64,000 nt of DNA from Bacteroidetes bacterium HGW-Bacteroidetes-6 (GCA_002842495.1 PHDB01000005.1:62001-126000), one strand, 5' to 3'; positions 50,465-60,593 are shown, counted from the stretch's first letter. The notes: generated by a model not told the origin, from the letters alone. Program-made: numbers and translations.

Positions 50465-52270
50465 CTATTTAAAAATGCTTTTCAAATCAACACTTTGCAA
50501 AAGCTCTACAGATTCTGGTATAGAGATTATTGTGGCTCCGTCAGACAAAGAGTATAACCTTACCTTTTCAGGTTGCCTTTTTAACAGAACATTTCCGGTA
50601 TCAATAATTCCGTTTCCGTTAATATCCTGAGTTATCCTTATTGAGTACTCACCCTTTTGGAGATATGGGAATTCCAGTTTAGTGTCTTTGTTTATCTTAT
50701 AGCTTCGAAATACTTTATCTCTTGTGATATTTGTTAAATCCACAATATATGAGCCTTCTGTGCCCTTTATGTCAAGAATAAGTTTCGATAAGGCATCATC
50801 ATTCGGAAGCTTAACAGTGACAAAAGAAGAGTCATTTGTCTGCTTATAAATATCTTTAAATGTAGCAGTAGTTGCCCTTAATGTGTATTCATAACCGGGT
50901 AATATTCTATCTGTAGGAACAATTGACATGATTCTGCTATAAATTGAATCACTTACAATAGTGTACTTCATATTTCCAATCTCTCCTCTTGGTGCCTTGT
51001 ATTCAAGTTTTAGTGAATCAAGCAAGAGATGTGCAAGAGGTGACGGAAAGATTAGTTTAATCCCTTCGGCTTCAAACAGTGTAGGATCTGCTATCATTTC
51101 AAAATCAAGAAGATCGGCTCTCTTTTCCTTTACTCCGGTTTCGGCCCTGTTTCTCATCTCCCTCTGTGTATCTCTCTTTGGTCTGGTATAGACAAGTCTG
51201 AAGTCTTCGGTAAATGGGGTAAGGTTATTTAATGAGTCTGTTTTCATGTATTCAACCTCAAGGGTTAATGAATCTGAAACGACTAAAGATGTATCTTTAA
51301 TCCAGATAACAAGACTGTCACGTCTGATATTAAATTCTTTAAGAAGAGATGCAGAATCTATGCCTTTGAATTTAGCAGACAAAACCTCGGCTTGAGGTGT
51401 AGAGAATTTTACATAGGCCATTCTGTGCTGTAACCTCTTTGCCTCTCTGATAAACTGCTTTGCAGGATCCTCCTTAAAAATGTAAAGATTGAGTTCCGAG
51501 GGTCTGGACATGGCTGTGAGGGTATCTTTTTCATCAACCTGAATCAGCTCTTTTAGATCTGCCCTCATAATATTAACTGGTGTTAAAAGGGTATCCAAAA
51601 ATGCAACCTCTTCACTTTCAGGGTCATATTTGTTATTATTGTTATTGTCGGTAAATGCAAAGACTCTGTATGGGACATTACTAACATTTCTTACCAAAAA
51701 GTAGCCGAACTTATCGCTTCTGGCAATTGAAGAGGGCAGGGTATTAAAAAGTGAAGAGTCGGAATGGTCCTTATAAAATGCTATTGTTGCATTCACAACA
51801 GGAAGTAAAGATTGAGAGTGGTATATTGTACCTGAGCACATTAGCGAATCAATAAAACTGCCGGTTGAAAAAGGATATACATACGCACCAAACAGATTGC
51901 CCTCATTATTGTCTACAATTGACCTGCTGAAATTCAGAGTATAAGTGGTTGCCGAATCAAGATTTGATGGAAATGAGACTATGATACTTTTACCTCTGAT
52001 TTTTGTTTCGGGGCTTTTAGATTGGGGCGGAGAGAGGTATATATTTTTAAGAGGCTCATTAAGAACCACATACTCGTCAAATTTAAGCTCTATTGAACCC
52101 TCTTTAAGGGGAAAGTTGACCCTTCCGGAGTCAGGAAGCACTTTAAGTAATTGAGGTGGTATAGTATCTTTGATTCCTCCCATAGGGGGGGTTGTAGTGT
52201 TGGCGCAGGAGATGCAAAAAGCAAATGTTAAAGCTATTACCGCCGTTGCAATTATCGTGTCTCTTTTCAT
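50465..52270 (-). CDS. Ig-like domain lipoprotein (SbsA/Big_5 type)
   Basis: A 601-residue conserved Bacteroidetes protein. The N-terminus is a lipoprotein signal (FAFCISCANTTTPP), the likely lipidated Cys being the one before ANTT. Residues about 35-125 form an SbsA-type Ig-like domain (DTIPPQLLKVLPDSGRVNF, LKFDEYVVL, LSPP, YTLNFSRSIVDNNEGN). The next block (about 130-230) resembles a carboxypeptidase-regulatory-like fold (YHSQSLLPVVNATIAFYKD, FGYFLVRNVSNVPYRVFAFTDNNNNNKYD). The rest is beta-rich and unassigned. It lies 3 bp after the Rel/SpoT gene. A role in the outer envelope is inferred; molecular function is unknown. Confidence 0.82.
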   Translation of the reverse strand: MKRDTIIATAVIALTFAFCISCANTTTPPMGGIKDTIPPQLLKVLPDSGRVNFPLKEGSIELKFDEYVVLNEPLKNIYLSPPQSKSPETKIRGKSIIVSFPSNLDSATTYTLNFSRSIVDNNEGNLFGAYVYPFSTGSFIDSLMCSGTIYHSQSLLPVVNATIAFYKDHSDSSLFNTLPSSIARSDKFGYFLVRNVSNVPYRVFAFTDNNNNNKYDPESEEVAFLDTLLTPVNIMRADLKELIQVDEKDTLTAMSRPSELNLYIFKEDPAKQFIREAKRLQHRMAYVKFSTPQAEVLSAKFKGIDSASLLKEFNIRRDSLVIWIKDTSLVVSDSLTLEVEYMKTDSLNNLTPFTEDFRLVYTRPKRDTQREMRNRAETGVKEKRADLLDFEMIADPTLFEAEGIKLIFPSPLAHLLLDSLKLEYKAPRGEIGNMKYTIVSDSIYSRIMSIVPTDRILPGYEYTLRATTATFKDIYKQTNDSSFVTVKLPNDDALSKLILDIKGTEGSYIVDLTNITRDKVFRSYKINKDTKLEFPYLQKGEYSIRITQDINGNGIIDTGNVLLKRQPEKVRLYSLSDGATIISIPESVELLQSVDLKSIFK

Positions 52271-52273
52271 CTT

Positions 52274-54580
52274 TTAATCCTCTTTTATCTCTGTTCTTTT
52301 AACACTTTCAACGCCTTTTACAAGTGACATTTGCTTGATAAGCTTGTCCAGATCTTCGGTGCTGTGGACATATAAATCTACAAAACCTTCAAAAATTCCG
52401 TCATGAGTCTCAATAAGAATTTTTCTGATATTTACGCTCAGCACCAACGTAATATATTGTGTAAGATCATTTAATATTCCTATTCTGTCAATTCCTCTCA
52501 TGCTTATCCTGGCAAGGAAAGAGAGAACTGTGTGTTTGCTCCATTTGGCTTTAACGATTCTTTCACCGTAGCTTGCTGCCAGATGAATTGCTTCGGGGCA
52601 GCTGTTTTTATGAACAATCACCTCTTCATTATCATTAATAAAACCTATTACCTTATCTCCAGGGATTGGCTTGCAACATCTTGCAACCTGGTATGAGAGG
52701 GTCTTTTCCAAAGGATCCTCCTTAAGAAGATAATCTTTCCTCTTGTCTATCCTTGACTTGATTATTGGAGGAATTGCATCATTATCATCAAATGCCTCAT
52801 CCTTTTCTGCAATCTCATCATCATCAGTATAAAAAGACTCAGAGTTATTTTTTTCTGAACCGGTAATCTTTGAAAACTGAAGATTCCAGTACCTTACAAT
52901 TTTATTGCTTGAATTTTTTTTGAGCATTTTCCCTAAGTCTGAAAGGTCAATCAACCCGGCTCCGACTTTGCTAAAAAGCTCTTGTCTGTTTGTAAGTCCA
53001 TAAGCAACAGTCAATTTTCTGTATACTCTTGCCTGTGGTTTAATGCCAAACTCTTTAATCTTCTCGTCAAGCATTGTATGTCCTCTTTTCAGATGATCTT
53101 TAATCTCTGATTTGAGAGCATCCATAATAAAGCCTTTGGCTTTAGGAGTCTTTACAAAATCAAGCCACTCTCTTTGTGGCTTTTGAGATTCTGCAGTGAT
53201 TATCTCAACCTGATCGCCGTTGCGCAATTCATAGGAGAGGGCAACCAATTTAAAGTTTGCTTTGGCAGCAATAGCCTTACTGCCTATTTCTGAGTGGATT
53301 GCATATGCTAAATCGAGAGCAGTTGAGCCTTTGGTTAGGGATTTTGACTCGCCCTTAGGTGTAAAGACATAAATTTCAGACGACAAAAGGTCTGAATGGA
53401 ATCTGTCAAGAAATTCAAGGGCATTTGAATCAGGATTCTCCAGCACCTCTCTTACCATATTGAGCCATCTGTCCATATCGTTTTCAGAAGGTGTTCCTGT
53501 CCCTTTGTAACTCCAGTGAGCAGCAACTCCTCTTTCAGCAAGTTCATTCATCCTGCTAGACCTGATCTGAATCTCAACCCAGTTGCCCTGAGGGCCCATT
53601 ACGGTGCAGTGAAGTGCCTCGTATCCGTTAATTTTTGGAGTGCTAACCCAATCTCTGATTCTGTCTGTTTTTGACAGATACAGTTCTGTAATAAGTGAAT
53701 AAATGTGCCAACACTGTATTCTTTCAACCTGTTCCGGTTTTGCTTCAAAAATTATTCTGACTGCGTAAAGGTCATAAATCTGTTCAAATGGAATTCCCTT
53801 AGTCTCCATCTTTCGCCAGATGGAGTAGGGACTTTTTGTCCTTTTGGTAATATTGAACTTAAACCCGGCTTGTCTTAAGCTTTCTGCAATAGGTTCGATA
53901 AAGCTATCCATCGCACATCCTCTCTCCTCTACGGTCTGTGCAATTCTAGACTGAATGAACTCATACTGAGATGGTAAAGTGTGGAAAAGCCAAATATTTT
54001 CAAGTTCTGATTTAATACTGTAAAGCCCAAGACGGTGTGCAAGTGGTATGAAAATATACATTGTCTCACTCAGGACTTTGGACTTTTTATGATCTGGCAT
54101 AAAGTCAAGAGTCCTCATATTATGAAGGCGGTCAGCAAGTTTGATTAAAATCACCCTTACGTCATCATTCAGAGTCAAAAGAATTCTTTTAAAGTTCTCT
54201 GCCTGGCCGGAAGTCTTTGAATCAAAGGCACTTTTAATTTTTGTAAGACCATCGACAAGTGAAGCTACTTTGGCCCCGAACAACCTTTCAATGTCCTCTA
54301 ACGTGTATTCTGTATCCTCAACTACATCGTGAATAAGAGCAGTAACAATTGATTTGTATCCAAGACCTATCTCCTGAACCACAATTTGTGCAACAGATAT
54401 AGGGTGGATTATGTAAGGTTCTCCTGATCTTCTTCTTACGCCGTTATGAGCTGCTTTTGCAAAATCAAAAGCCTTAAGTACAATTTCGTACTCTCCCTGA
54501 TTTGCACAACGCTTCAAACTTGCAAGTCGAAGAACTTCAAATTCCTTTTCAATCAATTGATTATCTTGCTCAGTAAACAT
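52274..54580 (-). CDS. relA: Bifunctional (p)ppGpp synthetase/hydrolase (Rel/SpoT)
   Basis: A 768-residue Rsh protein that makes and degrades the stringent-response alarmones. The HD hydrolase domain (about 30-190) is intact: His45 in KAAHNGV, His59 in YIIHP, and His84-Asp85 in IHDVVEDT. The synthetase domain (about 230-350) has RIRDWVSTPKINGYEALHC and EIQIRSSRMNELAERGVAAHW. The TGS domain spans about 400-460 (VFTPKGESKSLTKGSTALDLAYAIHSEIG) and an ACT domain about 690-768 ends the chain. A short acidic stretch (TDDDEIAEKDEAFDDND) near 600 is a linker. It starts 3 bp after hydG. Confidence 0.94.
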   Translation of the reverse strand: MFTEQDNQLIEKEFEVLRLASLKRCANQGEYEIVLKAFDFAKAAHNGVRRRSGEPYIIHPISVAQIVVQEIGLGYKSIVTALIHDVVEDTEYTLEDIERLFGAKVASLVDGLTKIKSAFDSKTSGQAENFKRILLTLNDDVRVILIKLADRLHNMRTLDFMPDHKKSKVLSETMYIFIPLAHRLGLYSIKSELENIWLFHTLPSQYEFIQSRIAQTVEERGCAMDSFIEPIAESLRQAGFKFNITKRTKSPYSIWRKMETKGIPFEQIYDLYAVRIIFEAKPEQVERIQCWHIYSLITELYLSKTDRIRDWVSTPKINGYEALHCTVMGPQGNWVEIQIRSSRMNELAERGVAAHWSYKGTGTPSENDMDRWLNMVREVLENPDSNALEFLDRFHSDLLSSEIYVFTPKGESKSLTKGSTALDLAYAIHSEIGSKAIAAKANFKLVALSYELRNGDQVEIITAESQKPQREWLDFVKTPKAKGFIMDALKSEIKDHLKRGHTMLDEKIKEFGIKPQARVYRKLTVAYGLTNRQELFSKVGAGLIDLSDLGKMLKKNSSNKIVRYWNLQFSKITGSEKNNSESFYTDDDEIAEKDEAFDDNDAIPPIIKSRIDKRKDYLLKEDPLEKTLSYQVARCCKPIPGDKVIGFINDNEEVIVHKNSCPEAIHLAASYGERIVKAKWSKHTVLSFLARISMRGIDRIGILNDLTQYITLVLSVNIRKILIETHDGIFEGFVDLYVHSTEDLDKLIKQMSLVKGVESVKRTEIKED

Positions 54581-54583
54581 ATT

Positions 54584-55996
54584 TTAATATAAAAGATCTC
54601 TTTTACCGTTACGTATCATCTCAATTTTGCTTCTCAGCTCTTGCTGCTTAGAGGCATCTTTCATGTGTGTTATTTCATTCTCTATTAATGCATAGCCCTC
54701 TATCTTGGTTTTTTCAGATGAGTAATCCTCCAGATATTCAGCCAATGTCAAAACAGCATTTGGGGTACAGAATCTTCCGATGAAACCCGGAATGGCATAC
54801 TCCATGAAGTGTTCACCGGTTCTGCCCAGTCTGTAGCATGATGTGCAGAAACTTGGGATAAAACCCCTCGACAGTAGCCACTGAATAACGTCGTCAAGCT
54901 CTCTTGAATCGCCAATTTTAAACTGCTCCCTGTTCAATTGCTGATCATCTTTCTTCTCCTCCTGATATGATCCAATCTCAAGTTTGGTGCCAGCATCAAT
55001 CTGTGAAACGCCAAACTCAATTACTGCATCTCTCACCTCAGATGTCTCTCTTGCAGTCATGATCAATCCGGTATATGGAACTGCTATTCTAAGTGTTGCA
55101 ACCAATTGCTTAAAGTGAAGGTCACTAACCTCATAAGGGAGGTCAAGTTTCATTCCGTAGGCAGGTTTTATCCTCGGGAAGCTTATAGTGTGAGGCCCTA
55201 CGCCGTACTTTTCCTGTAAATAGAGTGAATGGCTAACAAGACCCAAAACCTCAAACCTCCAGTCATAAAGACCAAACAGTGCACCCAGACCTACATCATC
55301 AATACCGCCTTCAAAGGCTCTGTCCATTGCATTCAGCCTCCACATATAGTCGCTTTTTGTTCCGGGGCCGGGGTGATATTTTGCATAAGTCTCTTTGTGA
55401 TAGGTCTCCTGGAATACCTGGAAAGTACCTATTCCAGAATCTTTTACAGTACGGAAGCCCTCAATTGATAGTGGAGCAGCATTAATGTTTACCCTCCTGA
55501 TCTCTCCATTGCCCACCTTTACACTATAGCATGTTTTTACTGTCTCAGCAATAAACTCTGGAGTATATCTTGGATGCTCTCCATATACAAGAATGAGCCT
55601 TTTATGTCCCTCTTTCTCAAGCTGTTCAACCTCTTTTATCAATTCGTCTTCTGCCAAGGTTCTTCTTACAGCTTTTCTGAGAGAACTTCTGAAGCCACAA
55701 TACTGACAATTGTTTATACAATAATTACCAATGTAGAGTGGGGCAAAGAGCACAATTCTGTTACCGTATATCGATCTCTTAAGATCTTTTGCCGTTTCGA
55801 ACAACTCCTCAAGACCCTCAGGTGATTTAATGGCTAATAGAGTTGCCGTCTCCTCAAGAGTAAGTGCTTGCTTTGACTTGCTCTTCTGCAAAATTTCGCG
55901 AATTTTGGGAAGGTCCTCTTTTGTATTATTTATTAAATCATGAAGCAACTTGTCGTCAATGAAATCTGTTGCCCCTTGTGATAAAACTCGTTCCAT
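54584..55996 (-). CDS. hydG: [FeFe]-hydrogenase maturation radical SAM tyrosine lyase HydG
   Basis: A 470-residue radical SAM enzyme that cleaves tyrosine to supply the CO and cyanide ligands of the hydrogenase H-cluster. The SAM-cluster motif is CINNCQYC after APLYIGNY. The C-terminal auxiliary-cluster region CTSCYRLGRTGEHFMEYA...RFCTPNA is diagnostic for HydG and separates it from ThiH. HydE, HydF and the hydrogenase itself are not in the window. It lies upstream of, and 3 bp from, the Rel/SpoT gene, with 39 bp to the YihY gene before it. Confidence 0.94.
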   Translation of the reverse strand: MERVLSQGATDFIDDKLLHDLINNTKEDLPKIREILQKSKSKQALTLEETATLLAIKSPEGLEELFETAKDLKRSIYGNRIVLFAPLYIGNYCINNCQYCGFRSSLRKAVRRTLAEDELIKEVEQLEKEGHKRLILVYGEHPRYTPEFIAETVKTCYSVKVGNGEIRRVNINAAPLSIEGFRTVKDSGIGTFQVFQETYHKETYAKYHPGPGTKSDYMWRLNAMDRAFEGGIDDVGLGALFGLYDWRFEVLGLVSHSLYLQEKYGVGPHTISFPRIKPAYGMKLDLPYEVSDLHFKQLVATLRIAVPYTGLIMTARETSEVRDAVIEFGVSQIDAGTKLEIGSYQEEKKDDQQLNREQFKIGDSRELDDVIQWLLSRGFIPSFCTSCYRLGRTGEHFMEYAIPGFIGRFCTPNAVLTLAEYLEDYSSEKTKIEGYALIENEITHMKDASKQQELRSKIEMIRNGKRDLLY

Positions 55997-56035
55997 AATA
56001 TTATATACGGTTAGACTACTGTTAATTAAGATTAT

Positions 56036-56965
56036 CTAATATTTGTAACTGTCAACATTCTGGTATGCATGAGACAGTTCTGCTCCGAAAAGTATAATTG
56101 TCCAACTGATATTCATCCAGATTAGAAACAGCGGGATAGCTGCAAAAACTCCATAAACTGCATTCAATCCGGAAACCATCAACTGGGTTTCGAGATAGAA
56201 AAACTGAACTACTACAAAGGCAAAAGCCATAATTAAGGCGCTGTTGAATGCAGCAGAAACTTTGACTTTTGTGTTTGGGATATATTTGTACATAATTGTA
56301 AATACCCCTACTATAAAGGAGTAGGCCACAAGCCAAGTGGCAATTGATGTGATAGGAATAAATCTGTCAATGTCAAGTCCTACTGAATTCAATGCTTTTG
56401 AATAGACAAGACTAAGTGTAAGAAACATGAAAATTATCAGAGGAGAGACAATAAGCATTAGCATATAGTAGGCTGCTCTCTTTTTAAATGATCGTCCTTT
56501 TTGCAGTTTCCATATCTCGTTGAATGCCTCTTCAATATTAAGCATAAGCCAGATAACAGACCAGAGGAAAAATAAAAAACTTATACCCCCGAACAGACCA
56601 TTTTGGCTTGTAATGATTATGTTATTGGCAAATTGAACCAGATAAGCAATAATATCTTGATTGCCTTCAAAATATGTATAGAGCAGCATTTCAAATTTGT
56701 CGCTTAGCCCAAATCCATTTGTAACGGCAAAGATCAGAGCTACAATTGGAACAACAGCCAATGCTGAGAAGAAACTTAACGCAATCGCCTGCAATCCAAT
56801 TCTATCATTTGAATAGCCTTTTATTGTAATAATAAGCACTTTAAGATATTTGATCAACCGTGCCCTCATTATGCTGAGCTCAGAAAGGTCCAGGTGCCAA
56901 ATATCCGTTATTACGAACTTTAACAACCTTTGATATGTGTGCGATATTTTACTGGTTTTACTCAC
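56036..56965 (-). CDS. YihY/BrkB-family inner-membrane protein
   Basis: A 309-residue membrane protein with about six hydrophobic segments. Family hallmarks are the juxtamembrane DRIGLQAIALSFFSALAVVPIVALIFAV near residue 60, the WSVIWLMLNIEEAFNEIWKL block, and GVFTIMYKYIPNTKVKV followed by a late YGVFAAIPLFLIWMNISWTIILFGAELSHAYQ. Length and order fit. Once called ribonuclease BN by mistake; no nuclease function is supported. It overlaps the FlK-like gene by 4 bp. Confidence 0.9.
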   Translation of the reverse strand: MSKTSKISHTYQRLLKFVITDIWHLDLSELSIMRARLIKYLKVLIITIKGYSNDRIGLQAIALSFFSALAVVPIVALIFAVTNGFGLSDKFEMLLYTYFEGNQDIIAYLVQFANNIIITSQNGLFGGISFLFFLWSVIWLMLNIEEAFNEIWKLQKGRSFKKRAAYYMLMLIVSPLIIFMFLTLSLVYSKALNSVGLDIDRFIPITSIATWLVAYSFIVGVFTIMYKYIPNTKVKVSAAFNSALIMAFAFVVVQFFYLETQLMVSGLNAVYGVFAAIPLFLIWMNISWTIILFGAELSHAYQNVDSYKY

Positions 56966-57333
56966 GAAAGGCGATCCATATATTTTGATGGGTTGATAAT
57001 ATATCTGATATGAGTCCCTTCACCGATAGAACCACTATCATCAAATGCTTTCACTTTGAAGGTTAGCTTTTTACCATCGATAGCAACCAATTCAGCTTCG
57101 GCGTAAACCTTGGCTCCCAAAGGAGTTGCTCTAGTGTGTTTAACATTAACTTCAATTCCAACAGTGTCCTGAGTGTCGGTTAGAGAAAATTTTGCCAAAA
57201 GGTGTGCTGACTGTTCCATTAGTGCAATCATTGCAGGTGTGGCAAAAACATGCAGAAAGCCTGAGCCGTAATAAGCTGCAGTATCACTCTCCTTTACAAG
57301 TTTCTCAATTATCAGTTTTTTACCTATTTCCAT
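56962..57333 (-). CDS. FlK-like hotdog thioesterase
   Basis: A 123-residue single hotdog domain resembling fluoroacetyl-CoA thioesterase FlK. The possible catalytic residues are Thr32, Glu40 in ALMEQSAH and His66 in VNVKHTRATPLG, in the order seen in FlK. FVATPAMI-like text (FATPAMIALME) supports the family. It probably hydrolyses a short acyl-CoA, possibly as housekeeping; the specific substrate is unknown. It is set between the flavodiiron gene (2-bp gap) and yihY (4-bp overlap). Confidence 0.82.
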   Translation of the reverse strand: MEIGKKLIIEKLVKESDTAAYYGSGFLHVFATPAMIALMEQSAHLLAKFSLTDTQDTVGIEVNVKHTRATPLGAKVYAEAELVAIDGKKLTFKVKAFDDSGSIGEGTHIRYIINPSKYMDRLS

Positions 57334-57335
57334 AA

Positions 57336-58511
57336 CTAAATTATTGTATTTGCAATTTGGGCAAAGCCCTCCATCTTTGATTCAGATGGCGAACCGATAA
57401 GTTCAACAGGTGAAGCAGTTTGAATCCACTCCATCTTTTCCGCAAATGCTACCAGTGACTTTAATCCACCACCACTCCAGCTGTAAGAGCCAAACAGAGC
57501 ATAGTTTTTATTCTTAGGATTAAGCACCTCAAGTTCGTTACACAAATGCTGCATCATGGGGTGCATTCCGGCATTGTATGCGCTGGAGCCCAAAATAACA
57601 GACTTGTATTTCCATATATCATTTAAAATGAACGAAACATGGGTTTTAGAAACATCATAAACCCTTATGTTTTTAACACCTCTTTCGGAAATAAGACGTG
57701 CCACGTAGTCGGCCATCTTTTCAGTATTGCCATACATTGATGCAAAGACAATTACAACGCCATCCTCTGATTCATGACGGCTCCATTTGTCATAAAGCTC
57801 TATCGCTTTTGATGGATTTGATCTCCAAACAGGACCATGAGAAGGGCAGATAAATTTAATGGGAATTCCCTGAAGTTTGGCAAATGCCTTCTGTACCATA
57901 TGGCTGTATTTGCCCACTATGTTTGAATAGTATCTTCTCATTTCATCTTCATAAAATGAGAAATTTATCTCATCGTCAAAGATTCCTCCATCCAAAGTGC
58001 CAAATGAGCCAAAAGCGTCACATGAGAATAGAATCTGGTCTGTTGTGTCATATGTCATCATGGTTTCAGGCCAGTGAACCCATGGGGTCAGGACGAATTT
58101 CAACTTATGGTAACCAAGGTTAAGTTCGTCGCCATCCTTTACTTCAAGAATTGATTCTGAAGGAATTCCGTAAAATGCATCCAACATTTTGAATGCTTTA
58201 TGATTGGCAACTATTTTAACATTTGGGTGTTTTCGGATAATCCATCCGATCATACTCGAATGGTCAGGTTCCATATGATTTACTATCAAATAGTCGAGCT
58301 CTCTGCCCTGAAGTATATCTTCGATCACTTCGAGATAATCATCTTTGGAGCCGAATTCAAGAGTATCTATCAATGCACACTTTTGATCAGCAATCACATA
58401 AGAGTTATATGAGACGCCATTTGGAAGAGGCCAGTTGTTTTCAAAAAGACTCTTTTTTCTATCGTTGGTACCTACGTAATATACTTTATTGCTGACAACT
58501 ATCTTTTTCAT
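57336..58511 (-). CDS. Flavodiiron protein (FprA-type A flavoprotein)
   Basis: A 391-residue two-domain protein that reduces O2 to water and/or NO to N2O, protecting anaerobes. The metallo-beta-lactamase-like diiron domain (about 1-245) has His79, Glu81, Asp83 and His84 in VNHMEPDHSSM, with WVHWPETMM, SCDAFGSFG and CPSHGPVWR giving the other ligands. The flavodoxin domain (about 250-391) starts VVIVFASMYGNTEKMADYVA and has GSYSWSGGG. All ligands appear intact. It is followed after 2 bp by the FlK-like gene. Confidence 0.93.
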   Translation of the reverse strand: MKKIVVSNKVYYVGTNDRKKSLFENNWPLPNGVSYNSYVIADQKCALIDTLEFGSKDDYLEVIEDILQGRELDYLIVNHMEPDHSSMIGWIIRKHPNVKIVANHKAFKMLDAFYGIPSESILEVKDGDELNLGYHKLKFVLTPWVHWPETMMTYDTTDQILFSCDAFGSFGTLDGGIFDDEINFSFYEDEMRRYYSNIVGKYSHMVQKAFAKLQGIPIKFICPSHGPVWRSNPSKAIELYDKWSRHESEDGVVIVFASMYGNTEKMADYVARLISERGVKNIRVYDVSKTHVSFILNDIWKYKSVILGSSAYNAGMHPMMQHLCNELEVLNPKNKNYALFGSYSWSGGGLKSLVAFAEKMEWIQTASPVELIGSPSESKMEGFAQIANTII

Positions 58512-58558
58512 TTATATTCAAATCATTAATAATTATAAAACATACTAACTTAAGAGAT

Positions 58559-58566
58559 CAAAATTA
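58559..58566 (-). promoter_or_regulatory. -7 type promoter box for the flavodiiron operon
   Basis: On the minus strand TAATTTTG, followed by ATC, fits TAnnTTTG, 48 bp upstream of ATG 58511 in the 60-bp gap after ligA. Confidence 0.45.
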
Positions 58567-58571
58567 GTCAA

Positions 58572-60593
58572 TTATTTGATAATTTTAAAAAAAACCTCCT
58601 CGTCAATTATTGCTATTTTAAGCTTTTTAGCTTTGTCGAGCTTTGATGGCCCAGCCTTCTCACCTGCAAGAAGATATGTAGTGTTGGATGTGACCGAAGA
58701 GAGGTTTTTACCTGAATGGCTCTCAATGATTTTCTTCAACTCCTCTCTTGATATAGAAAAGTTACCCGATACCACAATGTTCATACCCTGTAACTTATCT
58801 GATTTAATGTCAATATTCTCATTATCTGTTTCAAAAAGAAGCCCGGAATTTTTAAGATCTTCAATAACTGAAATATTCTCCTTTTCAGAAAAATATGCGA
58901 TAATTGAATCGGCAACTGTCTCTCCAATATCCTCAACCTCTAGTAGTTGGTCACGGGATGCTCCCATAAGATTGGCTATGCTTGAGAAATGGGCAGCCAA
59001 AGACTTTGCGGTTGTCTCTCCTATATGCCTTATACCCAGTGCAAACAGAACTTTTTGAAATGGTGTCTTTTTTGAAATATTCAGACTTTCAATAAATCTA
59101 TCAGCTGACCTCTCTTTCCACCCTTCAAGTGTAAGTAGTTGTTCTTTAGATAGAATATATAAATCTGATAATTTTTTTATGTATCCAAGTGCATATAGCT
59201 GCTCAATTGTAGCTTCACCTGCAAGTATGTTCATGGCCTTTCTTCCTGCAAAATGTAGAAATTTCCCTTTGATCTGGGTAGGGCAGTGAAGTGAATTCAA
59301 ACAGTAGTATTTTGCTTCATCATCTGCACGATACAATTTTGAGTTACAATCCGGACAATACTCTGGAAACAGAGGTCTTTCTGCATTTGCAACTCTTTTG
59401 CTTAGTTCGACACTGGTAATTTTAGGAATAATTTCGCCACCTTTCTCAATATAGACGTAATCACCAATGTGTATATCAAGAAGTTGCATCTGATCTGTGT
59501 TGTGAAGCGAAGCCCTTTTTACCGTTGTTCCCGAGAGAAGGACTGGTTCAAGGTTTGCTACAGGAGTTACTGCACCAGTTCTGCCAACTTGATAGTCAAC
59601 CGAAACAATGCGGGTAAGAGCCTGTTCTGCCTTGAATTTGTATGCTGTTGCCCACTTTGGAGATTTTGAAGTTATTCCAAGAGCCTTCTGGTTAACGAAT
59701 TCGTTGACTTTAATTACCACTCCGTCAGTAGGGTAATCAAGAGTTTTTCTCTTTACATCCCAATTTTCAAGATATTCAAATACAGAGTCGAGATTGTGGC
59801 AAAGGATTATATGTTCAGATACCGGAAAGCCGCACTCTTTTGCCCATTGAAGTGATTCATAATGGGTTGTAAAGATAGGATAGTCTGTAATAACATGATA
59901 TAGAATTGCATTAAGACCTCTTTTTGCCACCTCTGAGCTGTCAAGCAACTTAAGTGACCCTGCAGCAGCATTTCTCGGATTTGCAAAGAGGGGCTCTTCG
60001 TTAAGTTCCCGCTCACTGTTTAAACTATCAAATGAGCTCCAAGGCATAAAAATTTCTCCTCGGATTTCAAAATCCTTAACCTGATTTGATGCAGGTAGAG
60101 TTTTGGGGATAGAGCTTATATTTATTATGTTTGAAGTAACATCATCACCGGTATTACCGTCGCCTCGTGTAACTGCCCGCAATAGTCTGTTGTTTGAATA
60201 TGTAAGAGATATGGCTGTACCATCAATTTTTAGCTCGCACACATAGTTAAAATCACTATCAATTGATTTTTTAATTCTCTCATTGAAAGCCTCTAATTCT
60301 AATTTATCGTAAGTATTGCTTAAAGAGAGCATAGGGTGTTTGTGCGTCACTTGTACAAACTCTTTTTTAGAGTTTTGGAGTGACAAGTCGCTTCCAACCC
60401 TTACAGTTGGAGAGTCATGAGAAAAAAACTGTGGAAATTTTGACTCAAGAAACTGGAGCTCCTGCATTAACAAATCATACTCAAAGTCAGAAACAGACGG
60501 CTTATTATCAATATAATAGCGTCTGTTATGTTCTTCAATTTCTCTTTTGAGTAAAGAGATCTTTTCCCGTGCCTGCTCTTTTGATATCTTCAT
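58572..60593 (-). CDS. ligA: NAD-dependent DNA ligase
   Basis: A 673-residue LigA. The adenylation lysine is Lys122 in CELKIDGTAIS. The N-terminal Ia domain binds NAD (HNRRYYIDNKPSVSDFEYD). GEIFMPWSSF, FANPRNAAAGSLK and YPTDGVVIKVN are nucleotidyltransferase motifs, followed by the OB fold (VGRTGAVTPVANLEPV), a four-Cys zinc finger (CPDC, then CLNSLHCP), helix-hairpin-helix repeats and a BRCT domain (about 595-673). Length and all motifs are normal. A TAAATTTG box on the minus strand at 60605-60612 may be its promoter, with an extremely short leader. Confidence 0.96.
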   Translation of the reverse strand: MKISKEQAREKISLLKREIEEHNRRYYIDNKPSVSDFEYDLLMQELQFLESKFPQFFSHDSPTVRVGSDLSLQNSKKEFVQVTHKHPMLSLSNTYDKLELEAFNERIKKSIDSDFNYVCELKIDGTAISLTYSNNRLLRAVTRGDGNTGDDVTSNIINISSIPKTLPASNQVKDFEIRGEIFMPWSSFDSLNSERELNEEPLFANPRNAAAGSLKLLDSSEVAKRGLNAILYHVITDYPIFTTHYESLQWAKECGFPVSEHIILCHNLDSVFEYLENWDVKRKTLDYPTDGVVIKVNEFVNQKALGITSKSPKWATAYKFKAEQALTRIVSVDYQVGRTGAVTPVANLEPVLLSGTTVKRASLHNTDQMQLLDIHIGDYVYIEKGGEIIPKITSVELSKRVANAERPLFPEYCPDCNSKLYRADDEAKYYCLNSLHCPTQIKGKFLHFAGRKAMNILAGEATIEQLYALGYIKKLSDLYILSKEQLLTLEGWKERSADRFIESLNISKKTPFQKVLFALGIRHIGETTAKSLAAHFSSIANLMGASRDQLLEVEDIGETVADSIIAYFSEKENISVIEDLKNSGLLFETDNENIDIKSDKLQGMNIVVSGNFSISREELKKIIESHSGKNLSSVTSNTTYLLAGEKAGPSKLDKAKKLKIAIIDEEVFFKIIK

